DNA from: Gemmatimonadota bacterium
GTDB lineage: Bacteria; Gemmatimonadota; Gemmatimonadetes; Longimicrobiales; RSA9
Direction: 5' to 3'
Assembly: GCA_007126035.1 (NCBI GenBank)
Contig: SLCC01000053.1
Location: 1-33,669 of the forward strand
DNA: 33,669 bases
Made by a program: the position numbers and the translations under genes. Of the stretch, positions 15,187-23,808 are shown in pieces; the stretch's first letter is position 1, and each line of letters begins with the position of its first letter. A model generated the notes under the pieces. That model had not been told where the DNA came from and did no database searches. It worked only from the letters and a program-made list of their open reading frames with translations.

Positions 15187-18100
15187 ATGAGCCTCCGTCC
15201 AAGGCAGTCATGGCTGGTGCCGGCCCTGCTCATGGGCCTGCTGCTACCCGCTATGGCCGGGGCCCAGGTGGCTGGCTCTGCGGTGGTCCGCGGCGAGGTC
15301 CACGACGTTGCGGGCGTGGCGGTGAGCGGGGCCCGGGTCGAGCTCCGGGACGGGACCGGTCGGGTCCTGGGTAGCACCGAAACTGACGGCCAGGGTCGTT
15401 ACGTGCTGCTGGGCTTGCCGCCGGGTGGACCCTACGTCCTGGCGGCGGAGCACCCCCGACTGGGGGCCGCCGAGAACGAAGGCCTCCACCTGGCGGCAGG
15501 AGAGAGCCGGCGGCTGGTGCTGGTCCTGGACATGCGACCCGTCGAGCTGCCGGGGCTGCGGGTCAGGGTCTCCCCGGACCTGACCTTCAGCGGCACCCGG
15601 ACGGGCGCCAGGACCGTTCTGGAGGAGAGGGCGATCCGCAGCCTGCCCACGATCGATCGAGACATAGTGGCCTTCGCCGCCCTGTCACCCATGGCGTCCA
15701 TACACGAAGGATCCATATCGGTGGCGGGGCAGAACGCCCGGTTCAACTCCCTCCGTATCGACGGCGCGGTGGCCCAGGACCTGTTCGGTCTGTCGCCCAG
15801 CGGGGTGCCCGGCGGCCAGGCAGGCGCCAAGCCCCTGCCCATGGAGGCGATCCACCAGTACTCGGTCCTGGTGGCGCCCTACGACGTGCGGCAAGCCGGC
15901 TTCACGGGCGGGCTGCTGGACGCCACCACCCGGGCCGGCGGCGATCGGTGGGAGGGCACCGCCTTCGCCTACTACCGTGATGCCAGCTTCAGCGGCGACG
16001 TCCACGACAGCGAGTTCCAGAGCGTGCAGTCTCGTGGCCCCAGCCACGACTTCCGCACACAGACGGCTGGCTTCGCCCTGGGCGGCCCCCTCGGCGCCGT
16101 CCGCATCTTTGCCGCGGGGGAGGTGGAGCGTCGGAATCGTCCGTTGCCGGGCATCCACCTGGACCGGACCGAGGCGCTCCTGATCCGTCTCCATCCCGAC
16201 TCGGTCAACCGGCTCGTCCACCTGCTGGACCGCGTGCACGGGATGGATCCGGGCAGCCCGGGCACGTACACGCTCGAGAATCCCCTGGGCAACCTCTTCG
16301 TCCGCCTCGATGCGCCCAGCGCCGGCCGCCACGAGCTGACCGCCCATTACAACTACATCGCCGCCAGCGACGACGTGCCGGCAGGCCGCATGGGCTTCGG
16401 CCCCTACCAGCTCACCTCCGCGGCGACCCGGCTGGAGACCGGCACCCACTCCCTGGTAGGCCGGTTGGGCTCCCGGCTCGGCGACCGGACCACCAATCAG
16501 CTGCTGCTCAACGTCCAGCGCACCGTCGACCGGACCGTGGCCATGAGTGACCTGCCCCAGGTGGAGGTGCTGGTCTCGGGACGGGTGGACGGCCAGGTGA
16601 TACGTCGCCACGTGCAGGCTGGCGGCGACCCGCTGGCCCACCACAACAGCCTGGAGCAGACGGCTGTGCGGCTGTCGAACAGCCTCAGCCACGCCAGAGG
16701 CGACCACCTCTTCACAGCCGGCATCGAGGCCAATGTCTCGGCGGTCAGCCGCACGAACCTGCCGGCGTCCAGGGGCATCTGGCGGTTCAACAGCCTGGCC
16801 GAGCTGGAGGCGGACCTGCCCTGGGCCTACGAGCGGCTGGTCCTGGACCCATGGGCCGACCCGGCAGTCCGGTTCGGACTGTTGCAGCTCGCCGCATACC
16901 TGGGCGATGAGTGGGTCGTGGGTGATGCCCTCACCCTCACGCTGGGACTGCGCCTGGATCTGCCCGTCCCGCTTGCCCGGCCCGGACACAACCAGGCCGC
17001 CGAGTCGACCACCGGCGTCGCCACCCACCGGATGCCGTCGGGGAACGTGCAGGTCTCCCCCCGGGTCGGGTTCAACTACGCCCCGGCAACACGGCGCCAG
17101 CTCCAGTTCAGGGGTGGCGTCGGTCTCTTCGCGGGCGCGCCGCCCCTGGCATGGATAGCCGACGCCCACGCCAATACCGGCCTCAGGACCAGTTTCCTGA
17201 CCTGCACCGACGGCTACACCGTCATGGAGGACCGCATCCGTCAGGCGCCGGGCCTGACCAGTGGCGAGCCGCCGGCGGCCTGCCTCACCGGTGCCGGAGC
17301 GGTGGCAGGCGATGTCACGTTCTTCGCAGAAGGCTTCCGCTACCCTCAGGACCTGCGAGCCTCCATCGGGTTGGACCGGGAGCTGCCCTGGAGCATCATA
17401 GCCACCCTGGACGCCGTGTACACCCGTGCCATTCACCAGGTAGCGTTGGAGGACATCAACCTGGGCTCGGAGCGGACCGAACCCATCGAGCCGCGGCTCG
17501 GCTACCCCGGAGGCATCGGTACCCGGCCCATCTTCGGTGTCCCGAGGTTGCTGCCCGATCGGTTTGGCGTCCTCACGCCCCAGCGACGGTGGGACGAGTA
17601 CGGCCGGATCATCCGGGTGGGCAATCGCAGTCGGAACGCGGCCTTTGCCGTGGCCGCCGAGGTGCAGCGCCGGTTCTCTGACCGGCTGGACTTCCGACTG
17701 GCCTACAGCTTCACCCGGGCCGTGGACACGCGCACGCTCCTGTACCAGGATGCCACCCGGAACTATGGCCTCACGCCCGTCCGGTACGATCCGGGCAGAC
17801 CGGAGCCCCGGCTGTCCGGCTACGATCGGCCGCACCGGGTCATGGGTACCGTCTGGTCACGCCTGGCATCGTGGGGCGACGGCCTGGACGCCGGTATCGT
17901 GTTCGTGGGTCAATCCGGCCTGCCTTACAGCTACGTCTACGACACCGACATGAACGGCGACGGCTTCCCGGGGCCCGGCGCCGCCGCCGAGGCCTACAAC
18001 GACCTGGTCTACATCCCCATCAACACCAGCGAGGTCCTGACGGACGTGGTCTCCACGGCCATGCTGTTCCAGCTCGTGGCCGCCGAGCCCTGCCTCCAGG

Positions 18101-18480
18101 AGACCCGCGGCGCCATCGTGGCCCGGAACACCTGCCGGACACCGTGGTCCAACCGGCTCGACCTCCGGCTGTCCCAGGGACTGCGCCTGCCCACCGGCCG
18201 GCTCAGCATCACCGCGGATGTGCTGAACGTGCTCAACCTGCTGAACCGGGACTGGGGCCTGCTGCGCGTGGCTCCACCCGTCGTCCCCATCTTCAGCTTC
18301 GACCGGCGCGTTGGCTGCCCCGGCGTCCAGTGCTCCCTGCAGAACGAGGTGGTGGGCCGCTACACCGGCCCCCGTACCAGGGACCCGGGGACGGACGTGC
18401 TGGTTGCCGACCTCCCACACGTCATCTCCTACCCCGACTCCCACTGGCGGGCACAGCTCGGGCTGCGCTTCGACTTCTGA
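15187..18480 (+). CDS. TonB-dependent receptor-like outer-membrane protein with N-terminal carboxypeptidase-regulatory-like domain (Oar-like)
   Basis: The product has 1097 residues. A signal peptide (about 8-27, ending MAGAQ) is followed by a CarboxypepD_reg-like beta-sandwich (about 30-115: VVRGEVHDVAGVAVSGARVELRDGTG, GRYVLLGLPPGGPYVL). A plug-like region follows (about 130-260: RSLPTIDRDIVAFAALSP, NARFNSLRIDGAVAQDLFG, YDVRQAGFTGGLLDATTRAGG). The remaining 800 residues are a long beta-barrel that ends in GLRFDF, with a terminal aromatic. I saw no clear TonB box. Such Oar-like receptors import large or unknown ligands in Bacteroidota, Myxococcota and Gemmatimonadota; the ligand cannot be told. 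ATG 15187 has AGGGAG four to five bases upstream; the frame is open to 15154 but the signal peptide fits the later start. The metalloenzyme gene begins one base after the stop. Confidence 0.9.
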   Translation: MSLRPRQSWLVPALLMGLLLPAMAGAQVAGSAVVRGEVHDVAGVAVSGARVELRDGTGRVLGSTETDGQGRYVLLGLPPGGPYVLAAEHPRLGAAENEGLHLAAGESRRLVLVLDMRPVELPGLRVRVSPDLTFSGTRTGARTVLEERAIRSLPTIDRDIVAFAALSPMASIHEGSISVAGQNARFNSLRIDGAVAQDLFGLSPSGVPGGQAGAKPLPMEAIHQYSVLVAPYDVRQAGFTGGLLDATTRAGGDRWEGTAFAYYRDASFSGDVHDSEFQSVQSRGPSHDFRTQTAGFALGGPLGAVRIFAAGEVERRNRPLPGIHLDRTEALLIRLHPDSVNRLVHLLDRVHGMDPGSPGTYTLENPLGNLFVRLDAPSAGRHELTAHYNYIAASDDVPAGRMGFGPYQLTSAATRLETGTHSLVGRLGSRLGDRTTNQLLLNVQRTVDRTVAMSDLPQVEVLVSGRVDGQVIRRHVQAGGDPLAHHNSLEQTAVRLSNSLSHARGDHLFTAGIEANVSAVSRTNLPASRGIWRFNSLAELEADLPWAYERLVLDPWADPAVRFGLLQLAAYLGDEWVVGDALTLTLGLRLDLPVPLARPGHNQAAESTTGVATHRMPSGNVQVSPRVGFNYAPATRRQLQFRGGVGLFAGAPPLAWIADAHANTGLRTSFLTCTDGYTVMEDRIRQAPGLTSGEPPAACLTGAGAVAGDVTFFAEGFRYPQDLRASIGLDRELPWSIIATLDAVYTRAIHQVALEDINLGSERTEPIEPRLGYPGGIGTRPIFGVPRLLPDRFGVLTPQRRWDEYGRIIRVGNRSRNAAFAVAAEVQRRFSDRLDFRLAYSFTRAVDTRTLLYQDATRNYGLTPVRYDPGRPEPRLSGYDRPHRVMGTVWSRLASWGDGLDAGIVFVGQSGLPYSYVYDTDMNGDGFPGPGAAAEAYNDLVYIPINTSEVLTDVVSTAMLFQLVAAEPCLQETRGAIVARNTCRTPWSNRLDLRLSQGLRLPTGRLSITADVLNVLNLLNRDWGLLRVAPPVVPIFSFDRRVGCPGVQCSLQNEVVGRYTGPRTRDPGTDVLVADLPHVISYPDSHWRAQLGLRFDF

Positions 18481-18481
18481 C

Positions 18482-19411
18482 GTGCGGGTGCTGCTGATCC
18501 TCCTGGACGGTGTAGGCCTCGGCGCCGACTCGCCCCACACCAACCCCCTCGCCGTCGCCCCCATGCCCGCCGTGAGAGGCGTGCTCGAGGGCAACCGCCT
18601 GCTGGCCGACTCGGCAGGGTTCCGGGGGCGACGCGCCAGCCTGGCCGGATTGGACGCCACTCTCGGCGTGCCCGGGATCCCGCAGAGTGGCACCGCCCAC
18701 GCTACCCTGCTCACCGGCCAGGACGCAGTGCGGCGGTTCGGTCGCCATTACGGGCCGTGGGTGCCAACCGCCCTCCGGCCCACGGTCGTCAGGGACAACG
18801 TCCTGGCCCGCGCCAGGGCTCGGGGTCGTAGCGTGGCCTTCGCCAACGCCTACCCGGAGGAGCTGGCCCAAATGGTGGCGGGTGGGCTGGACAACGTTTC
18901 CGGGCGTCGGCTCGGGCCGTTGCGGTCGGGACCGCCCCTGGCCGCCATCGGCGCCGGCGCGCTCCACCGCCACACCACCGAGCTCGCCCGTGGCGAGGCC
19001 GTGGCCAGCGAGATAACCAACGACGGCTGGATCACCAGGCTGCGCCGCGCAGGGCTGCCCCGGGTCTCACCCGAGGAGGCAGGCCGGAACCTTGCCGCCA
19101 TCGCCGGTGACAACGATCTCACCCTCTTCGCCCACTACACCACCGACCATGTGGGCCACAGGGGCACCTTCCAGGACGCCCTGGCAGCCATCCAACGCGT
19201 GGACCGGTTCATCGCCGGGATACTCGGGGCCATCCCCGGAGATACCCTGATCCTCGTGGTGAGCGACCACGGGAACCTGGAGGACGTGACCCGGGGCCAT
19301 ACCAGCAACCAGGCCATGGGGTTCGCGGTGGGACCCGGCCACGCGACGGTGGCCGATGGTCTCCGGGACCTGCGGGACGTGGCGGAGGCGGTGCTGGGCG
19401 TGGTGGGCTAG
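18482..19411 (+). CDS. Alkaline-phosphatase-superfamily metalloenzyme (phosphopentomutase-like)
   Basis: The product has 309 residues. It starts MRVLLILLDGVGLGADSPHTNPLA, the first metal-binding segment of the phosphopentomutase / independent phosphoglycerate mutase group. QSGTAHATLLTGQ supplies the Ser/Thr nucleophile region (about 68-80). Near the C-terminus are HYTTDHVGHRGTFQDAL and LILVVSDHGNLEDVTRGHTSNQ, the remaining Asp and His metal ligands. The enzyme should hydrolyse or transfer phosphate (or sulfate) groups. It lacks the insertion domain expected of a full mutase, so the substrate is open. It is probably cytoplasmic since no signal peptide is visible. The GTG start at 18482 follows the receptor stop by one base; receptor and enzyme are probably one operon. 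Its TAG stop is one base from the stop of the convergent permease gene (TAG-A-CTA). Confidence 0.82.
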   Translation: MRVLLILLDGVGLGADSPHTNPLAVAPMPAVRGVLEGNRLLADSAGFRGRRASLAGLDATLGVPGIPQSGTAHATLLTGQDAVRRFGRHYGPWVPTALRPTVVRDNVLARARARGRSVAFANAYPEELAQMVAGGLDNVSGRRLGPLRSGPPLAAIGAGALHRHTTELARGEAVASEITNDGWITRLRRAGLPRVSPEEAGRNLAAIAGDNDLTLFAHYTTDHVGHRGTFQDALAAIQRVDRFIAGILGAIPGDTLILVVSDHGNLEDVTRGHTSNQAMGFAVGPGHATVADGLRDLRDVAEAVLGVVG

Positions 19412-19412
19412 A

Positions 19413-20183
19413 CTACAGCTCTCGCCAGGCCAGCGCCCGCCAGGCCAGCAGCAGGGCCACCGCCCCGTACGCCATGCAGAACCAGAAGGCGACCCACGGG
19501 ATGGGCTGGATCCCGACGAAAGCGGACTCCAGGGCGAACAGCTGGGCCTGAGGCGGCAGGAGGAAGGCGATGATGTCTCCCATGGGCGGCACGACGGGCA
19601 GCATCCCCACCTGTCGCAGTGTGTCCCAGACCATGGCGAACATCGCCAGCAGCAGGGTCAGCCAGGCGTCGAGCCGGGTGAACACGGACAGCAGGACGGT
19701 GAGGCTACCCCACACCACCACGTGGGCCAGGATCAGGACCAGCAGGGCGGGGCCGGCCCAGGCCCCGAGCATGATGAGGTCGAACAGGGGCATCAGTATG
19801 GCGCTGAGCAGGTATGCCAGCGCGCCCAGGACCAGGAACCGGACGCCGTACAGGAGGGCCCGGGGTGTGGGGCGCGCCGCCAGGATACGGGCGTGCCCGA
19901 CGTCCCGGTCGGCGGCCACGATCCCGCTCATCAGGACCAGCGTGGCGATCAGGGGGAACCGGCCCAGGAGCCAGCCGAGGAGGAGGACGCCGGAGATGAG
20001 CGGGTATCCGCCGATCTGGAACAGCGTGTCCAGCTCCACGTGCCCGTGCTCGTGCGCCAGCACCGCGGCCGTGGCTGCGGTGGCGATGAACAGTCCGGCG
20101 AAGGCGAGCAGCGCCATGATCCGTTGCTGGCGGGCCCTGAGCTCCAGCACGGCCAGCTCTACCGCCGCCCGGAACGCCCTCAC
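19413..20183 (-). CDS. ABC-2 type transporter permease
   Basis: The product has 256 residues and about six membrane helices: MALLAFAGLFIATAATAAVLA, LISGVLLLGWLLGRFPLIATLVLMSGIVAA, LLYGVRFLVLGALAYLLSAILMPLF, ALLVLILAHVVVWGSLTVLLSVF, LTLLLAMFAMVWDTL and VAFWFCMAYGAVALLLAW. Between helices 2 and 3 is SGIVAADRDVGHARILAARPTPRALLYGVRFL, the coupling-helix region typical of ABC-2/NosY-like permeases. With the ATPase upstream it forms an exporter; the substrate is unknown. The GTG start at 20181-20183 overlaps the ATPase stop as GTGA, giving translational coupling. There is no room for a terminator at the 3' end, since the stop lies one base from the stop of the convergent metalloenzyme gene. Confidence 0.88.
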   Translation of the reverse strand: MRAFRAAVELAVLELRARQQRIMALLAFAGLFIATAATAAVLAHEHGHVELDTLFQIGGYPLISGVLLLGWLLGRFPLIATLVLMSGIVAADRDVGHARILAARPTPRALLYGVRFLVLGALAYLLSAILMPLFDLIMLGAWAGPALLVLILAHVVVWGSLTVLLSVFTRLDAWLTLLLAMFAMVWDTLRQVGMLPVVPPMGDIIAFLLPPQAQLFALESAFVGIQPIPWVAFWFCMAYGAVALLLAWRALAWREL

Positions 20184-21079
20184 GTCCCCCCCTCGAGCCG
20201 GTCCCGGACCCGGTCCTCCAACCCGGTCTCCGGTATCACGGCGCGCACGATGCCGCCCGCGTCTATCAACGCGCCCAGGCGATGGGACAGCTCCGCCGGG
20301 TCACGGACGGTGACGGCGACGGGCCGGGCTTCGGGGTCGGCGTCGGGGAATGCGACAGCGAGCACGTCAGCGGGCGCGTCAAGGTCGAGGCGGTAACGCG
20401 TGGCCGGGCCGTCCGGGCCTGCCACGTCGAGGATCTCTTTCACCCGCCCGTCGTCCAGCAGGATAGCCCGATCGGCCACCCGCTCGACTTCGGCCAGCTC
20501 GTGGCTGGCCAGGAGCACGGTCGCCCCCCGAGCCCTGATCTCGCCCACCAGGTCCCGGAAGTGCACCCGCCAGAGCGGGTCGAGGCCCTCGGTGGGCTCG
20601 TCCAGGACGACCAGGTCTCGTTCGGCTACCAGCGTCTGCGCCAGGCCCAGCCGCTGGTTCAGGCCCCGGGACAGCGAGCCCACGATCCTGTCGGCGTACT
20701 CTGTCAGCCCGAGCCGGTCCAGTGCGCCAGCGGCCCGCGCCCGCGCCTCCTCCGCCGTCACGCCTTCCAGGGCGGCCAGCGTGCGCAGCGCGCTCCGCAC
20801 CGGCCATTCCGGAGGCAGGCTGAAGCGCTCCGGCAGGTAGGCGGCGCCGTGTCGCCTCAGGTACCTGCCAGGCGATAGCCCGCCGACCTGAACGGAGCCG
20901 GCGGACGGTCGGAAAAAGCCCAGCGCCACCCCCAGCAAAGTGGATTTCCCGGCACCGTTCGGTCCCACGATCGCCCAGACCCCCGGGCCCAGGCTCAGGG
21001 ACACGTCGCGCAAAGCGTGGACCGGCTGGCGCCGGGTGCCGAAGGTCTTGCCGACGGAATCGAGCTGGATCATGGCCAT
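20180..21079 (-). CDS. ABC transporter ATP-binding protein
   Basis: The product has 299 residues. The nucleotide-binding domain covers about 1-215: Walker A GPNGAGKST, Q-loop region AAYLPERF (Pro-Glu in place of the usual Gln), signature SLSRGLNQRLGLAQ, Walker B LVVLDEPTEGLDP and the switch His in LLASHELAEVER. The C-terminal 80 residues form an extra domain (TRYRLDLDAPADVLAVAFPDAD) as seen in ABC-2 exporters of the CcmA/NatA group. It powers the adjoining permease. The start is ATG at 21077-21079 or the ATG two codons later (21071-21073); the ribosome site is weak. It is divergent from the GspE-like gene across 87 bp. Confidence 0.93.
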   Translation of the reverse strand: MAMIQLDSVGKTFGTRRQPVHALRDVSLSLGPGVWAIVGPNGAGKSTLLGVALGFFRPSAGSVQVGGLSPGRYLRRHGAAYLPERFSLPPEWPVRSALRTLAALEGVTAEEARARAAGALDRLGLTEYADRIVGSLSRGLNQRLGLAQTLVAERDLVVLDEPTEGLDPLWRVHFRDLVGEIRARGATVLLASHELAEVERVADRAILLDDGRVKEILDVAGPDGPATRYRLDLDAPADVLAVAFPDADPEARPVAVTVRDPAELSHRLGALIDAGGIVRAVIPETGLEDRVRDRLEGGT

Positions 21080-21166
21080 AGAGTATCGCACCCGCCACGG
21101 CACGTCACGGGCCAGGCTGCCCATCCCGCCATTCCATTGCCCCGCCGGGCCCGCGATCCTGTGCCC

Positions 21167-23026
21167 ATGGCGACAACGCTGGGCAAGTTACTGGTGGAGA
21201 GAGGAGTGGCCTCGGAGAGTCAGGTCGAGGCCGCTCTCGAGGAGCAGCGCGATACCCGGGAGCGGCTTGGCATCATCCTGATCCGTCGCGGCGCGGACGC
21301 AGAGGGAGTGGCCCGGGCCCTTGCCCACCAGCTGCGCCTGGACTACGCGCCGCCACCCTTGAGGCCCGAGGCCAGCGCGCTCGAGCTGTTGCCTCGCCAG
21401 CTGGCGGCGCGGCTGCGACTCGTGCCGCTGACCGTTACCCAGCGCACCCTGCGGGTGGCCATGGCCGACCCGCTGGATGCCAGTGCCATCGACGACCTCC
21501 AATTCCGTACGGGCCGGCGGGCGGAGCCGGTGGTGGCCAGCGCGGTCGCTATCTCCAGGGCCCAGACCGAAGCCTATGGAGACGAGGCGGCACGCAGGGT
21601 CATCAGCCGCCTGGCCCATGCGCCGCAGGCGCTCAACGGCGAGGGTCGGGATGAGGAGACGGACGTATTGCGCCACGCGTCTGAAGCGCCGCCCATCGTC
21701 GCCGCCGTGGACCTGATGCTGGAGCGGGCGGTGGCTTCGGGTGCCAGCGACGTGCATGTGGAGCCATCAGCCACCGTCGTCGCCGTACGGGCACGGGTGG
21801 ACGGGGTGCTCAGATCCATTCTCGAGCTGCCTGCCGCAACCGCGGCGGCGGTGACGTCCCGGATCAAGATCATGGCCGGGATGGACATCGCCGTGAAGCG
21901 CCGTCCCCAGGACGGTCGGAGCGCCGTGACTGCGGCGGGCCGGCGGGTCGAGCTCCGCATCAGCACCCTGCCCGCCGTGGACGGCGAGAAGGTGGTGATC
22001 CGGATTCTCGACCTGGCGGAACGTCGGCCATCCCTGGCTACGCTGGGACTCGGGCCGCGGCTGGTGGTGGAGCTGGAGTCTGCTCTGGACCGGGAGCATG
22101 GGCTGTTCCTGGTCACCGGCCCCACAGGGAGCGGCAAGACCACCACCCTCTACGCCGTGCTCGAGTCACGGGACAGGGTCGGCCGGAACGTGCTGACGCT
22201 GGAGGACCCGGTCGAGTCCCGGCTCGACGGGCTGACCCAGGTCCACGTCCAGCCCCGGGCGGGGCTCACCTTCGCTGCCGCACTCCGCTCCGTCCTGCGG
22301 CAGGACCCGGACACCATCATGGTGGGCGAGATGCGGGACCGTGAGACGGCCGAGATCGGGTTGGCCGCGGCCCTGACCGGCCACCTGGTCCTGTCCACCC
22401 TTCACACTATCGACGCACCCGGAGCGGTGTCCCGGCTGGTGGAGATGGGTGCGCCCCGCTACCTGGTGGCTGGTGGCCTGGTGGGCGTGCTGGCCCAGCG
22501 GCTGGTGCGCCGGCTGTGTCCGGACTGCCGCACGGTGATCCCGGCGGGCCACTACGACCTCCACAGTCTGGGTCTCCCGACACCCACGCACCTGCCCAGG
22601 GCCGTCGGCTGCGATCGCTGCGGGGGCACGGGCTACCGGGGCCGGGTCGGGGTGTTCGAGCTCCTGCGGGTGGACGCCGCCATCCGGGAGCTGATCCTGG
22701 AAGGTGCCCCGGCGGACGCTGTGAGGGAGGCGGCCGCCGGGGCCGGTATGGTGCCGTTACCGGTGGACGCCTGGGCGAAGGTCGAGGCCGGTGTCACCAC
22801 ACTGGACGAGGTCCGCCCCTTCCTGGCCCTGCTGGCGGACGCGGCAGCAGCCTGCCGTTGCTGTGGAGCCGCCCTCGGACGGGGGCACCTTTTCTGTCCT
22901 CTCTGCGGCGGGGCCGTGGCCCGCCGCTGTCGTTGCGGCGTGGCGGCGGGTCCCCACTGGCGGTTCTGCGGCGGTTGCGGGCTCCACCTGTCAGCGGTCG
23001 AACGCGTCGGAGATCTGTCGGAGTAG
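21167..23026 (+). CDS. GspE/PilB-type secretion ATPase with C-terminal double zinc ribbon
   Basis: The 619-residue product has an N-terminal MshEN-like region (about 1-60) with two motif copies, LGKLLVERGVASESQVEAALEEQ and RLGIILIRRGADAEGVARALAHQ, which in this family can bind cyclic di-GMP. The T2SSE ATPase follows: SDVHVEP, VKRRPQDGR, Walker A GPTGSGKTT (318-326), Asp box LTLEDPVE, Walker B region DPDTIMVGEMRD and LSTLHT. The family's tetracysteine zinc site is C451/C454 and C482/C485. The unusual part is residues about 563-604, which add C563/C566, C577/C580, C588/C590 and C601/C604, a double zinc ribbon. No pilin, PilC, PilM or secretin gene is near, so partners are elsewhere. ATG 21167 is chosen; GTG 21161 is an alternative. 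Confidence 0.92.
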   Translation: MATTLGKLLVERGVASESQVEAALEEQRDTRERLGIILIRRGADAEGVARALAHQLRLDYAPPPLRPEASALELLPRQLAARLRLVPLTVTQRTLRVAMADPLDASAIDDLQFRTGRRAEPVVASAVAISRAQTEAYGDEAARRVISRLAHAPQALNGEGRDEETDVLRHASEAPPIVAAVDLMLERAVASGASDVHVEPSATVVAVRARVDGVLRSILELPAATAAAVTSRIKIMAGMDIAVKRRPQDGRSAVTAAGRRVELRISTLPAVDGEKVVIRILDLAERRPSLATLGLGPRLVVELESALDREHGLFLVTGPTGSGKTTTLYAVLESRDRVGRNVLTLEDPVESRLDGLTQVHVQPRAGLTFAAALRSVLRQDPDTIMVGEMRDRETAEIGLAAALTGHLVLSTLHTIDAPGAVSRLVEMGAPRYLVAGGLVGVLAQRLVRRLCPDCRTVIPAGHYDLHSLGLPTPTHLPRAVGCDRCGGTGYRGRVGVFELLRVDAAIRELILEGAPADAVREAAAGAGMVPLPVDAWAKVEAGVTTLDEVRPFLALLADAAAACRCCGAALGRGHLFCPLCGGAVARRCRCGVAAGPHWRFCGGCGLHLSAVERVGDLSE

Positions 23027-23707
23027 CCGGTCCACCGCGCTCCGGCTCGACGGGAAGAGGTAGCGGTCGGCGACCCGGTTCAGGGCTACCCGCAGCTCGG
23101 GGAACGCATCGGCAGCGCTCCTCAACAGTCCGTCCAGCCCGTGGTCGGCGGCGGTCGGAGTGTCGGCAGCGAGCCGGTAGCCGGTGGCTCCCATTTCCTC
23201 GAAATAGCCGATGCCAGGGGCGCCCTTCCGATGTACCCTGGCAGTCACGTAATCGGGGAATATCCCTGTGAGCCAGAGCGCGTAGTTGCCCAGGTGGGCC
23301 CGGAGCAGGAACTGGCGCCGGCCGTCCGGCCCGTCCATGGCCGCCACCAGGTCCACCAGGTAGAGGAACCGACCCTCCTCCGCCGGGTCCGCCCGGAACG
23401 CCCGGTCCTCCTGGCCGAACTCGATCAGCAACGACGCGATGTAGTCGGCCAGCGCCCGGTCGTCGACCCCGCTCTCGAGCAGCGCGTGGCGCACGAGCAG
23501 GTAGAAGACCAGCGATGATGGCGCGTTGTGGTCAGTGGTCAGCACAGCGTTCAGCGTGCGCGGATCGTCCAGTAGGGAGTCCATGCCCTCGACCCTGAGC
23601 CGATCTGCTACACGCGCGGCCGCGCCCTCGTCGCCTCCCGCCACGAGGCGGACGACCACGGTGGCCTCGGCGCGGCCGAACGCGGATCGTACGTTCGGCA
23701 GAATCAC
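22991..23707 (-). CDS. Conserved-looking protein of unknown function
   Basis: I recognise no family. The 238-residue product is soluble, mostly helical and acidic, without signal peptide or membrane segment. Notable stretches are LTTDHNAPSSLVFYLLVRHALLESGVDDRALADYIASLLIEFG, FLYLVDLVAAMDGPDGRRQFLLRAHLGNYALWLTGIFPDYV and KGAPGIGYFEEMGATGYRLAADTP. The pattern of regular helices suggests an all-alpha domain. The start is GTG at 23705-23707 with a strong GGAGG six bases upstream, which supports it as a real gene. The 3' end overlaps the convergent GspE-like gene by 36 bp, in the part coding for that protein's zinc ribbon. Upstream it is divergent from the sensor kinase gene by about 100 bp. Confidence 0.8.
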   Translation of the reverse strand: MILPNVRSAFGRAEATVVVRLVAGGDEGAAARVADRLRVEGMDSLLDDPRTLNAVLTTDHNAPSSLVFYLLVRHALLESGVDDRALADYIASLLIEFGQEDRAFRADPAEEGRFLYLVDLVAAMDGPDGRRQFLLRAHLGNYALWLTGIFPDYVTARVHRKGAPGIGYFEEMGATGYRLAADTPTAADHGLDGLLRSAADAFPELRVALNRVADRYLFPSSRSAVDRLLRQISDAFDR

Positions 23708-23808
23708 CCGCTCCTCCTTCCTCAGCCGTCGACTTGATGCAACCCCTTGCCGGATCTACGTTCTGCTATGGCCGGAACCGTGCCGGCTCCGCCGACCAGA
23801 GGCCGAAC

